This document shows, piece by piece, positions 15,626 through 23,227 of a stretch of DNA of 32,276 nt. Position 1 is the stretch's first letter. The number at the start of each line of letters is the position of its first letter. The notes beneath the pieces are model-generated. The model saw only the letters and a program-made list of their open reading frames with translations. It made no database searches and was not told the DNA's origin. Made by a program: the position numbers and the translations under genes. This stretch comes from CAZVVG01 sp964630615 (GTDB lineage Bacteria; Patescibacteriota; Minisyncoccia; Moranbacterales; UBA2206). The DNA lies in assembly GCA_964630615.1 (NCBI GenBank), contig CAZVVG010000006.1:1-32276 (forward strand), written 5' to 3'.

Positions 15626-17511
15626 TTATTTTTTTTCTGTTTCCGCATCTTTAACTTCGCCCTCTTTCGGCGCCTCACCTTTAACTTCTCCCGAAGATGA
15701 AGCCTGAGAAGCTTTTTGCGCCTCTTGCGCCGCCTGGTAAAGTTTCTGGCCGATTTTTTGCGCTTCCTGAGAAAGTTCTTCTGAGGCTTTTTTAATGGCT
15801 TCCGTGTCTTCTCCGTCCTTGATTTTTTTCAGAGCTTCAATTTTTTCCTCAACCGGCTTTTTTTCTTCCGCTGTAATCTTATCCCCCGCTTCTTTCAGGG
15901 CTTTTTCGGTGGTAAAAATCAAGGTGTCTGCCATATTTTTTATTTCCACGGATTCTTTCTTTTTCTTATCTTCTTCCGCGTGTAGTTCAGCATCTTTTTT
16001 CATTTTCTCAATTTCTTCTTTGGAAAGGCCCGTGGAAGCTTCAATACGAATAGACTGTTCCTTGCCCGTTGCCTTGTCTTTAGCTTTGACATTGAGAATT
16101 CCGTTGGCGTCAATATCAAAGGTAACCTCAATCTGAGGAATTCCTCGCGGAGAAGGCGGGATTCCATCCAAAATGAAACGGCCCAAAGTTTTATTATCTG
16201 AAGCCATCTCTCTTTCTCCCTGGAGAACATGAATTTCCACGCTCGGCTGATTGTCGGCCGCCGTAGAAAAGATTTGCGATTTAGATGTGGGTACGGTTGT
16301 GTTGCGCTCAATCAGTGGTGTGCGGACTCCTCCCAAAGTTTCAATTCCTAGTGTTAAGGGAGTAACATCTAAAAGTAAAACGTCTTTGACATCCCCCTGC
16401 AAGACACCCCCTTGGATGGCTGCTCCTAGCGCCACTACCTCGTCCGGATTTACGGTTATGTTGGATTTTTTCCCAAAGAATTTTTCCACCGTCTGGATAA
16501 CCAAGGGCATTCGGGTCATTCCCCCAACTAAAATAACCTCATTTATATCCCCAACCGAAAGTTTGGCGTCTTCCAGGGCTTTCTTGGTTGGTCCGAGTGT
16601 TTTCTCCACCAAAGCATGTACTAATTCTTCCAATTTGGCTCGGCTGATTTTCATTACTAGATGTTTTGGGCCTTCGTTGTTGGTCGTAATAAAGGGTTGG
16701 TTAATTTCCGTTTCCTGGGCGGTAGAAAGTTCAATTTTAGCTTTTTCCGCAGCTTCTTTGACTCGCTGAAGCGCCATCGGGTCCCTACTTAAATCTATTC
16801 CTTCCTGTTTCCTGAATTCATCAATAATCCAGTTAATAACCACTTGGTCAAAATCGTCTCCGCCTAGGTGGGTATNNNNNNNNNNGTATCTTCAGAAACT
16901 TCCAAAATGGAAATATCAAAAGTTCCTCCCCCTAGGTCATAAACAGCCACCTTCTCATCCTTCTTTTTATTAAAGCCATAGGCTAAGGCCGCGGCCGTCG
17001 GTTCGTTAATAATGCGCCGAACCTTCAAACCAGCAATTTCTCCGGCTTCCTTAGTTGCTTTCCGTTGCGAATCGTCAAAATAAGCCGGCACGGTGATAAC
17101 GGCTTCTTCGATTTTTTCCCCAAGTTTAGCTTCGGCGTCAGCTTTCAGCTTAGCTAAAACCATGGCGGAAATTTCTTGAGGAGAATATTCCTTGCCACTC
17201 ATAGCTACCTTTACACCACCATTGGCCTTGACAATTTTGAAAGGCATCAGCTTCAAATCTCGCTGAACCTCCTCATCAGAAAAAGCGCGACCAATAAGGC
17301 GCTTGATGGAAAACAAAGTGTTCTCCGGATTGGTAACGGCCTGACGTTTGGCTAAAAGGCCAACCAACCTCTCCCCCGTTTTAGAGATCGCCACCATGGA
17401 GGGCGTGGTTCGCGATCCTTCTTTGTTTTCGATTATACTGGGAGAGCCCCCCTCTACAATAGCCATTGCAGAGTTGGTCGTTCCCAAATCGATTCCTAAT
17501 ATCTTAGACAT
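15626..17511 (-). CDS. dnaK: Chaperone protein DnaK (Hsp70), interrupted by a 10-N gap
   Basis: ATP-driven chaperone working with DnaJ and GrpE. The nucleotide-binding domain is clear (ILGIDLGTTNSAMAIVEGG, NEPTAAALAYGF, VYDLGGGTFDISILEV, then after the gap HLGGDDFDQVVINWI and ILVGGMTRMPLV). The substrate-binding domain (LLLDVTPLTLGIETLGGVRTPLIERNTTVP) and a helical lid with a low-complexity Glu/Lys/Ala tail follow. The 10 N at 16876-16885 break the frame: the real reading frame after the gap is GAT ACC CAC CTA (DTHL). About 26 bases are probably missing rather than 10, so this is one intact gene with a gap. The start is ATG 17511, chosen because MSKILGIDLG is the family N-terminus. It ends the heat-shock operon. 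Confidence 0.96.
16876..16885. other. Assembly gap (10 N) inside dnaK
   Basis: Ten N interrupt dnaK between SED and THLGG. GATAC (minus strand) occurs directly on one side, and the matching ATACC lies on the other, so a short repeat may have broken the assembly. Confidence 0.95.
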
Positions 17512-17600
17512 ATTTTTTTGAGGCAGAGGATAGGCGAATTTTTTCGCCAAAACTTGCCTTTTTTAAATTATTTATTACTTACTTATTATCTTCTCTTTCA

Positions 17601-17631
17601 GTCGCCCGAAGAATCGGGCGACCCGAAGAAT
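17601..17631. repeat. Intercistronic hairpin and short direct repeat between hsp20 and dnaK
   Basis: A perfect 8-bp GC-rich inverted repeat (17601-17608 with 17615-17622, GTCGCCCG/CGGGCGAC, loop AAGAAT). A 10-base direct repeat CCCGAAGAAT (17605-17614 and 17622-17631) overlaps it. There is no T tract, so it is more likely an mRNA-processing or stability element, or a dispersed repeat, than a terminator. Confidence 0.6.
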
Positions 17632-17634
17632 AGA

Positions 17635-18039
17635 TTATTTGACTTTGACCATAATTTTTCTTGGTTTAGCTTCTTCGGCTTTAGGAATAACAATCTTAAG
17701 CATACCTTTCTCACTTCGCGCCTCAGCTAAATTAGCTTTGACTGGCATCGGCAGGATTACCGATCGAGAGAAACTTCCCTCCCTAACTTCTTTGCGATAA
17801 TAATCCTCGCGTTTAACCTCTTTTTTTTCTTCGGTTTTTCCAGAAATGGTCAGCACGTCATTTTCAATGGAAATATCTACTTTTTCTGGGTCAATCCCGG
17901 CTAAGGGAGTTTCCACAATCACATTGTCCTTATCTTGATAAATATCTACCGCCGGAGTGAAATCCGTTCCACCCCAGAAACCTTCGTCAAAAAATTTATT
18001 CATGTCTCCCATGGGAGACCACTGTATTAATCCGCGCAT
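17635..18039 (-). CDS. Small heat-shock protein, Hsp20/alpha-crystallin family
   Basis: ATP-independent holdase that binds unfolding proteins and hands them to DnaK. It has 134 residues. A short N-terminal arm is followed by the alpha-crystallin domain (about 30-125: AVDIYQDKDNVIVETPLAGIDPEKVDISIENDVLTISG split by a charged EEKKEVKREDYY loop, then GSFSRSVILPMPV). The C-terminal extension contains IVIPKA, close to the I-x-I/V anchor. I start at ATG 18039 because a perfect AAGGAGG (18048-18054) lies 8 bases upstream; an in-frame GTG at 18048 overlaps that site and is unlikely. It lies between grpE and dnaK in the CIRCE-controlled operon. Confidence 0.94.
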   Translation of the reverse strand: MRGLIQWSPMGDMNKFFDEGFWGGTDFTPAVDIYQDKDNVIVETPLAGIDPEKVDISIENDVLTISGKTEEKKEVKREDYYRKEVREGSFSRSVILPMPVKANLAEARSEKGMLKIVIPKAEEAKPRKIMVKVK

Positions 18040-18047
18040 ATTGGTCA

Positions 18048-18054
18048 CCTCCTT
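18048..18054 (-). promoter_or_regulatory. Strong ribosome binding site of hsp20
   Basis: Perfect AAGGAGG on the minus strand, 8 bases before ATG 18039. It fixes the start. Most neighbouring genes lack such a site, so hsp20 may be translated more strongly than the rest of its operon. Confidence 0.8.
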
Positions 18055-18091
18055 TCTTAATTTTTAATCTAAATTTTTTCTAATAAAAATT

Positions 18092-18634
18092 TCATTCTAC
18101 TACCACTTTAGCTGGCCGAATAACCTTACCCTCCATTTTATATCCCTTAACTAAAATCTTGGTAATTTTATTTTTTTCGTTCTTGGTTACTTCTTGATCT
18201 CCATTTTTAACCGCTTCGTGGATATGGGGATCAAAATTGTCGCCCTCCTTGGTTTTAATTTCCTTAACCCCATTGTCTTCAAGAATCTTTTCCAGCTGTC
18301 GCTGAATATAAGTTATGCCGACAACCCAGGGATTTTCTTTTTGGTCTTGTGGGACATGGTCCAGAGACGCATGAAAATTATCCAGCACCGGCAGTATTTC
18401 CAGAATCAGATTCAAACCAGAATATTTAGCTAATTCCCACTGGAGTTCGGCCTGCCTTTTTTTATAATTTTCAAAATCCGCCTGACATCTCTTCCAGCCA
18501 TCAAGATTTTTTTGCGCGATAGCCTGCCAATTTTCCGTTTTCAGGGATTTTTTATCCTCCGAATTTTTCTTATTCTCCGCTTCTTCTTCTCCTTCTTTCT
18601 GGTCAGACTTTTTGGGTTTTTTTTGAAGTATCAT
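18092..18634 (-). CDS. grpE: GrpE nucleotide exchange factor
   Basis: Releases ADP from DnaK. It has 180 residues. A charged, disordered N-terminus (Lys/Glu-rich, about 1-35) is followed by the long dimerising helix (about 36-95, with ADFENYKKRQAELQWELAKY) and the C-terminal beta domain with the family signature GDNFDPHIHEAV and ILVKGYKMEGKVIRPAKVVV. It lies 38 bases downstream of hrcA and 52 bases upstream of hsp20, in the usual hrcA-grpE-dnaK order. Confidence 0.96.
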   Translation of the reverse strand: MILQKKPKKSDQKEGEEEAENKKNSEDKKSLKTENWQAIAQKNLDGWKRCQADFENYKKRQAELQWELAKYSGLNLILEILPVLDNFHASLDHVPQDQKENPWVVGITYIQRQLEKILEDNGVKEIKTKEGDNFDPHIHEAVKNGDQEVTKNEKNKITKILVKGYKMEGKVIRPAKVVVE

Positions 18635-18672
18635 AATTTTCGAATAACCATAAATTATAAATAAAATTCAAA

Positions 18673-19425
18673 TTAATTTATCAACTTTTCAAATTCTCCA
18701 ATTACGATCACTAACAGCACCGGTGAATCTAAAAGTTTTTTCATATAATCCAACAGAGATTTATTCTTGGCGTATTTCATCCGCTTGGGGCCGATCAGGG
18801 CCAGAATAGCTTTTTCTCCCTCTTTGGTTCTATAGGGGGAAACCACCATGGAACAATTGGAAATTTTTTTTATCGGATTTTCCTTACCGATAAAAATCCG
18901 GGTTTCTCCTTCTTTGACTTTCTGAAAAATAGAGTCTATATTTTCGTCAATATAGTCTAAAGCTTCCACCACTTTGCAAAACTCGTCCGCGCTCTGAAAT
19001 TCTGGATTCTCCAGAAGTTCATGCATTCCAAAATCATAAAATTCTTTTTTGTCTCCAGTAATGGCCAAATTTCCACTCAAGGAAGCTAAGAGTTTGGCTG
19101 TCGTTCGAGATAAACGGTTTCTTTGGGCCCTGAGTTTTAATACTTCGGTTTGTAACTTCTTTTGCTCCATCAGGGATAATTTCTGGTCGGACATTATTTT
19201 CTCAACAAAATAGCGGTAGCCCTTGTCCGTGGGGATCCGACCAGCGCTAATGTGCGGCTGATGGAGAAGACCCTCTTTCTCCAAATGATTCATGTCGCTA
19301 CGGATTGTAGCCGGACTTATTTTGAAATCGTATTTCTCTACCAGAATTTTAGAACCAACGGGAATAGCCGTTTCCGTATATTCTTCAATCACTGCAGTGA
19401 GAATTTTTTCTTGTCTGGTATTCAT
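18673..19425 (-). CDS. hrcA: Heat-inducible transcription repressor HrcA
   Basis: Represses chaperone operons by binding CIRCE; its folding depends on chaperones, which couples repression to stress. It has 250 residues, shorter than the roughly 340 typical of HrcA. The N-terminal winged helix is clear (TRQEKILTAVIEEYTETAIP, ISPATIRSDMNHLEKEGLL, then HISAGRIPTDKGYRYFV). The ligand/dimer domain is reduced but keeps MVVSPYRTKEGEKAILALIGPKRM. I start at ATG 19425; an in-frame TTG four codons upstream is less likely. CIRCE and two promoters lie 120-195 bases upstream, so the operon is autoregulated. Confidence 0.95.
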   Translation of the reverse strand: MNTRQEKILTAVIEEYTETAIPVGSKILVEKYDFKISPATIRSDMNHLEKEGLLHQPHISAGRIPTDKGYRYFVEKIMSDQKLSLMEQKKLQTEVLKLRAQRNRLSRTTAKLLASLSGNLAITGDKKEFYDFGMHELLENPEFQSADEFCKVVEALDYIDENIDSIFQKVKEGETRIFIGKENPIKKISNCSMVVSPYRTKEGEKAILALIGPKRMKYAKNKSLLDYMKKLLDSPVLLVIVIGEFEKLIN

Positions 19426-19544
19426 AATAATTTTCAATAATCCTTAAGACGCTTGGAACTTATATCTCTAAAATCTATAAAGCTGGGAACTTTTTACTGA
19501 TTGTTTCAAAAAAAATTTTTTCCAGTTTAGGAGTTTCTATTTCT

Positions 19545-19573
19545 AGCATAGAGGACTTTTTAGCAGTCGTCAA
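19545..19573 (-). promoter_or_regulatory. hrcA operon promoter P2 (downstream)
   Basis: Minus strand TTGACG (19568-19573), 17-base spacer, TATGCT (19545-19550). Its -35 box lies inside the CIRCE element, so HrcA bound at CIRCE should block it. Confidence 0.55.
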
Positions 19574-19586
19574 GTCCGAGTGCTAA
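19560..19586 (-). promoter_or_regulatory. CIRCE operator of the hrcA operon
   Basis: Inverted repeat TTAGCAGTC-N9-GAGTGCTAA. It has one mismatch to the consensus left half and a perfect right half. It covers the predicted transcription start of promoter P1 and the -35 box of promoter P2. Confidence 0.92.
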
Positions 19587-19590
19587 TTTA

Positions 19591-19619
19591 ATATTAACCT
19601 TTTATAAAAATCCTGTCAA
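19591..19619 (-). promoter_or_regulatory. hrcA operon promoter P1 (upstream)
   Basis: Minus strand TTGACA (19614-19619), 17-base spacer, TAATAT (19591-19596). The predicted start near 19584 falls within CIRCE. Confidence 0.65.
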
Positions 19620-19634
19620 CCCCTAATTTTTTCT

Positions 19635-19654
19635 TGATTTTTAGCTAAAAATCA
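19635..19654. repeat. Perfect 20-bp palindrome upstream of the hrcA promoters
   Basis: TGATTTTTAG followed directly by its reverse complement. It lies 15 bases upstream of the P1 -35 box. It could be a binding site for a dimeric regulator or simply an AT-rich hairpin. Confidence 0.5.
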
Positions 19655-19690
19655 GGATCCCTGGTTTAAATAAAAAATATTACGACTAAC

Positions 19691-19720
19691 AAAAAAGCGT
19701 CCTCCTCAGAACGCTTTTTT
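19691..19720 (-). terminator. Terminator of the lipoprotein gene
   Basis: A perfect 10-bp inverted repeat (AAAAAAGCGT/ACGCTTTTTT) with a 10-base loop. The stem supplies a T run on either strand, so it can work bidirectionally. It lies 17 bases past the lipoprotein stop at 19737. Confidence 0.8.
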
Positions 19721-19736
19721 TAAGTCTTGAAAATTT

Positions 19737-20375
19737 TTAATTGGTTCCGGGAGCTTCTGGAAGATTGGGCGGCCCCTTGACTTCGGTAGGAACTTTCATG
19801 TCTTTAAGATTTTTCATCATTCCCTTTAGCATTTCACACATATCCGAAAATTGAACATCGCTAGGAAGGCTCAAGTCTACAGTCACTACCGGTTTACAAC
19901 TCACGTTTTGCGCTTTGTCAAAAGAATCTTCTGGATTCTGAAAACCTTTGGCCTGGGAATTCTCTCCTTCGGTTTTTGGTAGGTCTTTTTCCAATTCCTT
20001 CATGCAGCTCAGCTCAAGCTTGCTAGGCATTGGAATGCCTTCTCCCCAAGTATACATCACTTCATCTTTCATCAAAGAGTACATTTTCTTTCCCTCAATT
20101 TCCGAGGAAGATTTAAAGTTCTTTCCTTCCATCTGAGTTACGGACTGAATAGTCTGTCCGTTAATTTCAGTTGTGTAAACACATTCCATTTTCTTGCCTA
20201 AACCCATAGCCTCCCGAAGAGAATTAATTACTTGGACTCCCGCGGAACTCTCTTCTTTTGGCTGCTCGCCTAATTGAGCCACTTTCCCTGGGGAATTTTC
20301 TGGCAATTTATTTCCACAACCGGAAAGAATTAGGGCCGCGGAAAAAATAATAAGACCAAGACGGAGTTTTTTCAT
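19737..20375 (-). CDS. Lipoprotein of unknown function (212 aa)
   Basis: Not recognised beyond its export signal. The N-terminus MKKLRLGLIIFSAALILSGC is a lipoprotein signal peptide with lipobox LSGC, so the mature protein should be lipid-anchored at C20 on the outer membrane face. The mature part carries four further Cys (in ECVYT, LSCMKE, VSCKPV and DMCEML), which could form two disulphides. A repeated short pattern (INGQTIQSVTQMEGKNFKSS, EIEGKKMYSLMKDEVMYTW) suggests a beta-rich domain in the middle. The C-terminus is Pro-rich. It has its own terminator and a plausible promoter, so it is probably monocistronic. Confidence 0.82.
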   Translation of the reverse strand: MKKLRLGLIIFSAALILSGCGNKLPENSPGKVAQLGEQPKEESSAGVQVINSLREAMGLGKKMECVYTTEINGQTIQSVTQMEGKNFKSSSEIEGKKMYSLMKDEVMYTWGEGIPMPSKLELSCMKELEKDLPKTEGENSQAKGFQNPEDSFDKAQNVSCKPVVTVDLSLPSDVQFSDMCEMLKGMMKNLKDMKVPTEVKGPPNLPEAPGTN

Positions 20376-20444
20376 AGTTTTATTTTAATTATTATTATTT
20401 TTATAATTTTATCGTTTCCGGAAAAATTAAAATTTCCTAAAAAT

Positions 20445-20472
20445 AGTATATCAAAAATACGCAAAAAAACAA
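20445..20472 (-). promoter_or_regulatory. Putative promoter of the lipoprotein gene
   Basis: Minus strand TTGTTT (20467-20472), 16-base spacer, TATACT (20445-20450), giving a leader of roughly 60 AT-rich bases before ATG 20375. Confidence 0.4.
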
Positions 20473-20488
20473 ACAGTCTGGATATCTT

Positions 20489-20725
20489 TTATTTAGGAAC
20501 AGGGTCATAGCCTCCTGCATTCCAAGGGTGACAGCGCGCAATCCTTTTCAAGCCTAACCAGCTTCCCCGGAATATTCCGTGTCGCTCAATTGCTTCATAG
20601 GTATATTGACTGCAAGTAGGATGAAAGCGGCAAAGTCGCTCAGAATAAAAAATGGACAGAAAACCGTGATCTAAAGAAAAGGTTTTTTGATAAAAGCGGA
20701 TTAGAAATAAAATGGCTTTTTTCAT
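20489..20725 (-). CDS. yidD: YidD family membrane protein insertion efficiency factor
   Basis: Small protein of 78 residues that assists YidC-dependent membrane protein insertion, probably as a peripheral inner-membrane protein. The family core is complete: a short amphipathic N-terminus (ILFLIRFYQKTFS), then CRFHPTCSQYTYEAIERHG, then GSWLGLKRIARCHPWNAGGYDPVP. The three conserved Cys and the YDPVP end are present. yidD commonly sits with rnpA and yidC, but here it is isolated, with the lipoprotein downstream and corA diverging upstream. Its promoter may share the corA promoter region (TTGACA on the minus strand near 20762-20767). Confidence 0.94.
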   Translation of the reverse strand: MKKAILFLIRFYQKTFSLDHGFLSIFYSERLCRFHPTCSQYTYEAIERHGIFRGSWLGLKRIARCHPWNAGGYDPVPK

Positions 20726-20760
20726 GGTTCTAGAGAAACTTTAACCTAATGAGAGTGCTT

Positions 20761-20789
20761 TTGTCAAAAACCCCTTTTACTGTTAGAAT
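20761..20789 (+). promoter_or_regulatory. Putative corA-cysS promoter
   Basis: TTGTCA (20761-20766), 17-base spacer, TAGAAT (20784-20789), giving a leader of about 30 bases before ATG 20827. The -35 box lies in TTTTGTCAAAA, a palindrome that also supplies a TTGACA on the other strand toward yidD. Confidence 0.6.
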
Positions 20790-20826
20790 TAAAAAAATAA
20801 GTTAATAAAAATAAAGCCCAAAAAAT

Positions 20827-21735
20827 ATGCAAGAAGTTAAATCAACCAAGTTCACCTGGATTAATTTTGAGTCGCCGGGAGCCGATGATATTCTTTACCT
20901 TAAAAATAACTTCAATCTACACCCCTTGGTCTTGGAAGAATTTTCTACTCCGACCATTAGACCAAAAGCGGCTGAGTATGAAACCTGCCTTTATCTCACG
21001 ATTCATGTTCCGCTTTTTGATTTAGAGCTAAAAACCACTTACCCTGGAGAAATAGACATCGTCATAACGGAAAAAGCCCTGATTACTTCTCATGACAAGG
21101 AGATCCCCCAATTTACTGAATTTTTCAAAGAACTAGAGAAAGATCCTGCAAAAAGAGAAAACTATATGGGAAAATCACCAGGAGCTCTTTTGCGCCTCAT
21201 AATTGAAATGCTGCTTGAATCCTGCTTCCCTAAGCTTGACCATATTTCAGAGAAACTAGACTATATTGAAAAAGAGATTTTTGCCGGACACGAAAAAGAA
21301 ATGGTCTTTGACATATCTTTGGCCAAAAGAGACATTTTGAATTTCCGTCGCACTATGAAACCGCAAAGATCGGTTTTGGAGTCTTTGACAAAAACCGATT
21401 ATAAATTTATTGAGCCTGAACTGAAAAACTATTTCCAGGATTTAATCGGAACAAATATTCGCGTTTGGAACAACCTAGAAAGCGCCAAAGAAACAATTGA
21501 ATCCCTTGAGGCAACTAATAATTCCTTACTTTCCAATAAACTTGATTTAACCATGAAAATCTTGACTATTTTTTCCGCAGTTATGCTGCCCCTCACCGTC
21601 TATTCTAATATTTTGGCCATGAGCGCGGAAATCCCCCTTGGTAAAAACCCTCACGGCTTCTGGATTCATTTCAGCATTATGATTCTTATTTCTATTTTTA
21701 CCATGACTATCTTTAAAGTCAGAAAATGGCTCTAA
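20827..21735 (+). CDS. corA: CorA-family divalent-cation channel with an altered signature motif
   Basis: Pentameric membrane protein for Mg2+ (or Co2+/Ni2+/Zn2+) transport. It has 302 residues: a cytoplasmic N-terminal alpha/beta domain (about 1-140), the long stalk helix (about 140-245) and two C-terminal transmembrane helices (about 243-264 and 278-296) ending in basic KVRKWL. The GMN selectivity signature at the end of helix 1 is not present; by alignment of LPLTVYSNILAMSAEIP with the usual LPLT...GMN, the position reads A264-M265-S266. The overall fold remains typical of the superfamily. It overlaps cysS by 10 bases (translational coupling). There is no clear Shine-Dalgarno site. Transport activity and ion choice are uncertain. 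Confidence 0.85.
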   Translation: MQEVKSTKFTWINFESPGADDILYLKNNFNLHPLVLEEFSTPTIRPKAAEYETCLYLTIHVPLFDLELKTTYPGEIDIVITEKALITSHDKEIPQFTEFFKELEKDPAKRENYMGKSPGALLRLIIEMLLESCFPKLDHISEKLDYIEKEIFAGHEKEMVFDISLAKRDILNFRRTMKPQRSVLESLTKTDYKFIEPELKNYFQDLIGTNIRVWNNLESAKETIESLEATNNSLLSNKLDLTMKILTIFSAVMLPLTVYSNILAMSAEIPLGKNPHGFWIHFSIMILISIFTMTIFKVRKWL

Positions 21736-23156
21736 AACTTTATAATTCCCTAACCAAGAAAAAGGAGGAATTTCAACCAATCAATAAGGGCAAGGTGGGT
21801 ATTTATACCTGTGGTCCGACAGTTTACGATTTTGTCCATTTAGGAAATTTAAAATCCTATCTCACTGCTGATCTTCTGCGGCGCTATTTAGAATACTCCG
21901 GCTATGAAGTTCGTCACATAAAAAACATCACCGACGTAGGTCATTTGACTCAGGACGATATCGTTCAAGGTGATACTGGTGAAGACAAAATCGCCAAAAA
22001 AGCCGCTCGAGAAAAGAAAACACCAAAAGAAATAGCCCGTTTTTACGAAGCTTACTTCAAGGAAACTGAAAGAAAAATTAATATTTTGCCGGCTCATTAT
22101 TTTCCCAGAGCCACGACTCATATCCCTCAAATGATAAAGATGATTGAAAAACTTCTCACCAAAGGCTTGGCTTATGAGAAAAACGGAAATGTTTTTTTTG
22201 ACGTGACCAAGTTCTCTAACTATGGGAAGCTTTCTGGAAATACCTTGGAAAACCTAAAAGTTGGAGCCCGCTTAGAAGAACATCCCGACAAAAAAAACGT
22301 TTGGGATTTCGCTCTATGGCTCAAGGCTCCCAAGGAACATTTAATGAAATTCCCCTCGCCCTGGTCGATTGGTTATCCTGGTTGGCACATTGAATGCTCC
22401 GCCATGAGTACCGAATACTTAGGAGAGAGTTTTGATATTCATACGGGCGGAGAAGACAATATTTTTCCCCACCATGAAGCGGAAATTGCCCAATCAGAAG
22501 GTTTTAGCGGTCAACAGTTCGTTAATTATTGGGTTCATACCCGCTTTCTATTAGTGGAAGGAAAGAAAATGTCCAAGTCTAAGGGTAATTTTTACAAATT
22601 AGAAGATATCTTAGAAAAAGGATTTTCTCCAATGGAATTAAGATTGGCCTTGCTTTCCTCAAATCATCGCCGTCAGCTAAATTTTAGCTGGAAACTCCTC
22701 AAGCAGTCTCAAAATAATTTAGAAAGTATAAACAGCTTCTACACCAAGCTCTTGACCTATCAACCGAAAATTGAAGAAATTAAAGTTGCTAATTTTTCCG
22801 TGGAAAAATACAAGGAAGATTTTTCAGCAGCCCTGGATGACGATCTAAACACCCCCAAGGCTTTGGCCGTAATTTTCCAATTTGTCCGTCAAGGAGGGAA
22901 ACTCTTAAAAGAAAATCTTTTGGGCAATCCGGCTGAAACAAAAATGGCACTGGAAGGCTTTGCTCGAGTCTTTGGCCTTCTTTTGGAAAAAAACGAAATT
23001 CCCGAGGAAATAAAAAACCTAGCCGAAGATAGAAAAAAGGCCCGGGAAGCAAAAGATTTTAAAACGTCTGATGAATTGCGCCGAAAAATCGAAAAGTTGG
23101 GATATGCCATTGAAGACAATCAGAAAAACAATTATACTCTCAAAAAAATATCTTAA
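21726..23156 (+). CDS. cysS: Cysteine--tRNA ligase
   Basis: Class I synthetase that charges tRNA-Cys. It has 476 residues, the normal length. The HIGH-type motif is HLGN (38-41) within CGPTVYDFVHLGN, and KMSKS is at 281-285 in EGKKMSKSKGNF. The zinc that selects cysteine is held by C29, C224 (HIECSAMS), H249 and E253 (FPHHEAEIAQSE), all present. The C-terminal part has the DALR-type helices and the family motif AREAKDFKTSDELRRKI. The start ATG 21726 lies inside the end of corA. A terminator follows at 23177. Confidence 0.97.
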   Translation: MALKLYNSLTKKKEEFQPINKGKVGIYTCGPTVYDFVHLGNLKSYLTADLLRRYLEYSGYEVRHIKNITDVGHLTQDDIVQGDTGEDKIAKKAAREKKTPKEIARFYEAYFKETERKINILPAHYFPRATTHIPQMIKMIEKLLTKGLAYEKNGNVFFDVTKFSNYGKLSGNTLENLKVGARLEEHPDKKNVWDFALWLKAPKEHLMKFPSPWSIGYPGWHIECSAMSTEYLGESFDIHTGGEDNIFPHHEAEIAQSEGFSGQQFVNYWVHTRFLLVEGKKMSKSKGNFYKLEDILEKGFSPMELRLALLSSNHRRQLNFSWKLLKQSQNNLESINSFYTKLLTYQPKIEEIKVANFSVEKYKEDFSAALDDDLNTPKALAVIFQFVRQGGKLLKENLLGNPAETKMALEGFARVFGLLLEKNEIPEEIKNLAEDRKKAREAKDFKTSDELRRKIEKLGYAIEDNQKNNYTLKKIS

Positions 23157-23176
23157 GTAATATTAAGATTTTAATT

Positions 23177-23200
23177 AAGGTCGAAATTTGGCCTTTTTTA
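23177..23200 (+). terminator. Terminator after cysS
   Basis: A 6-bp stem (AAGGTC/GGCCTT, one G-U pair) with a 7-base loop is followed by a T-rich run. It lies 20 bases past the cysS stop and ahead of the dus ribosome binding site. Confidence 0.65.
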
Positions 23201-23212
23201 TTATTACAAGAT

Positions 23213-23218
23213 AGGAGG
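23213..23218 (+). promoter_or_regulatory. Strong ribosome binding site of dus
   Basis: AGGAGG, 9 bases before ATG 23228. It is one of the few consensus Shine-Dalgarno sites in the window and fixes the start. Confidence 0.8.
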
Positions 23219-23227
23219 TTAAAATTT

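Noticed and set aside
16251..16769. Plus-strand frame (172 codons) antisense to dnaK
   Set aside because: Opposite the conserved DnaK nucleotide- and substrate-binding regions, with no start signals.
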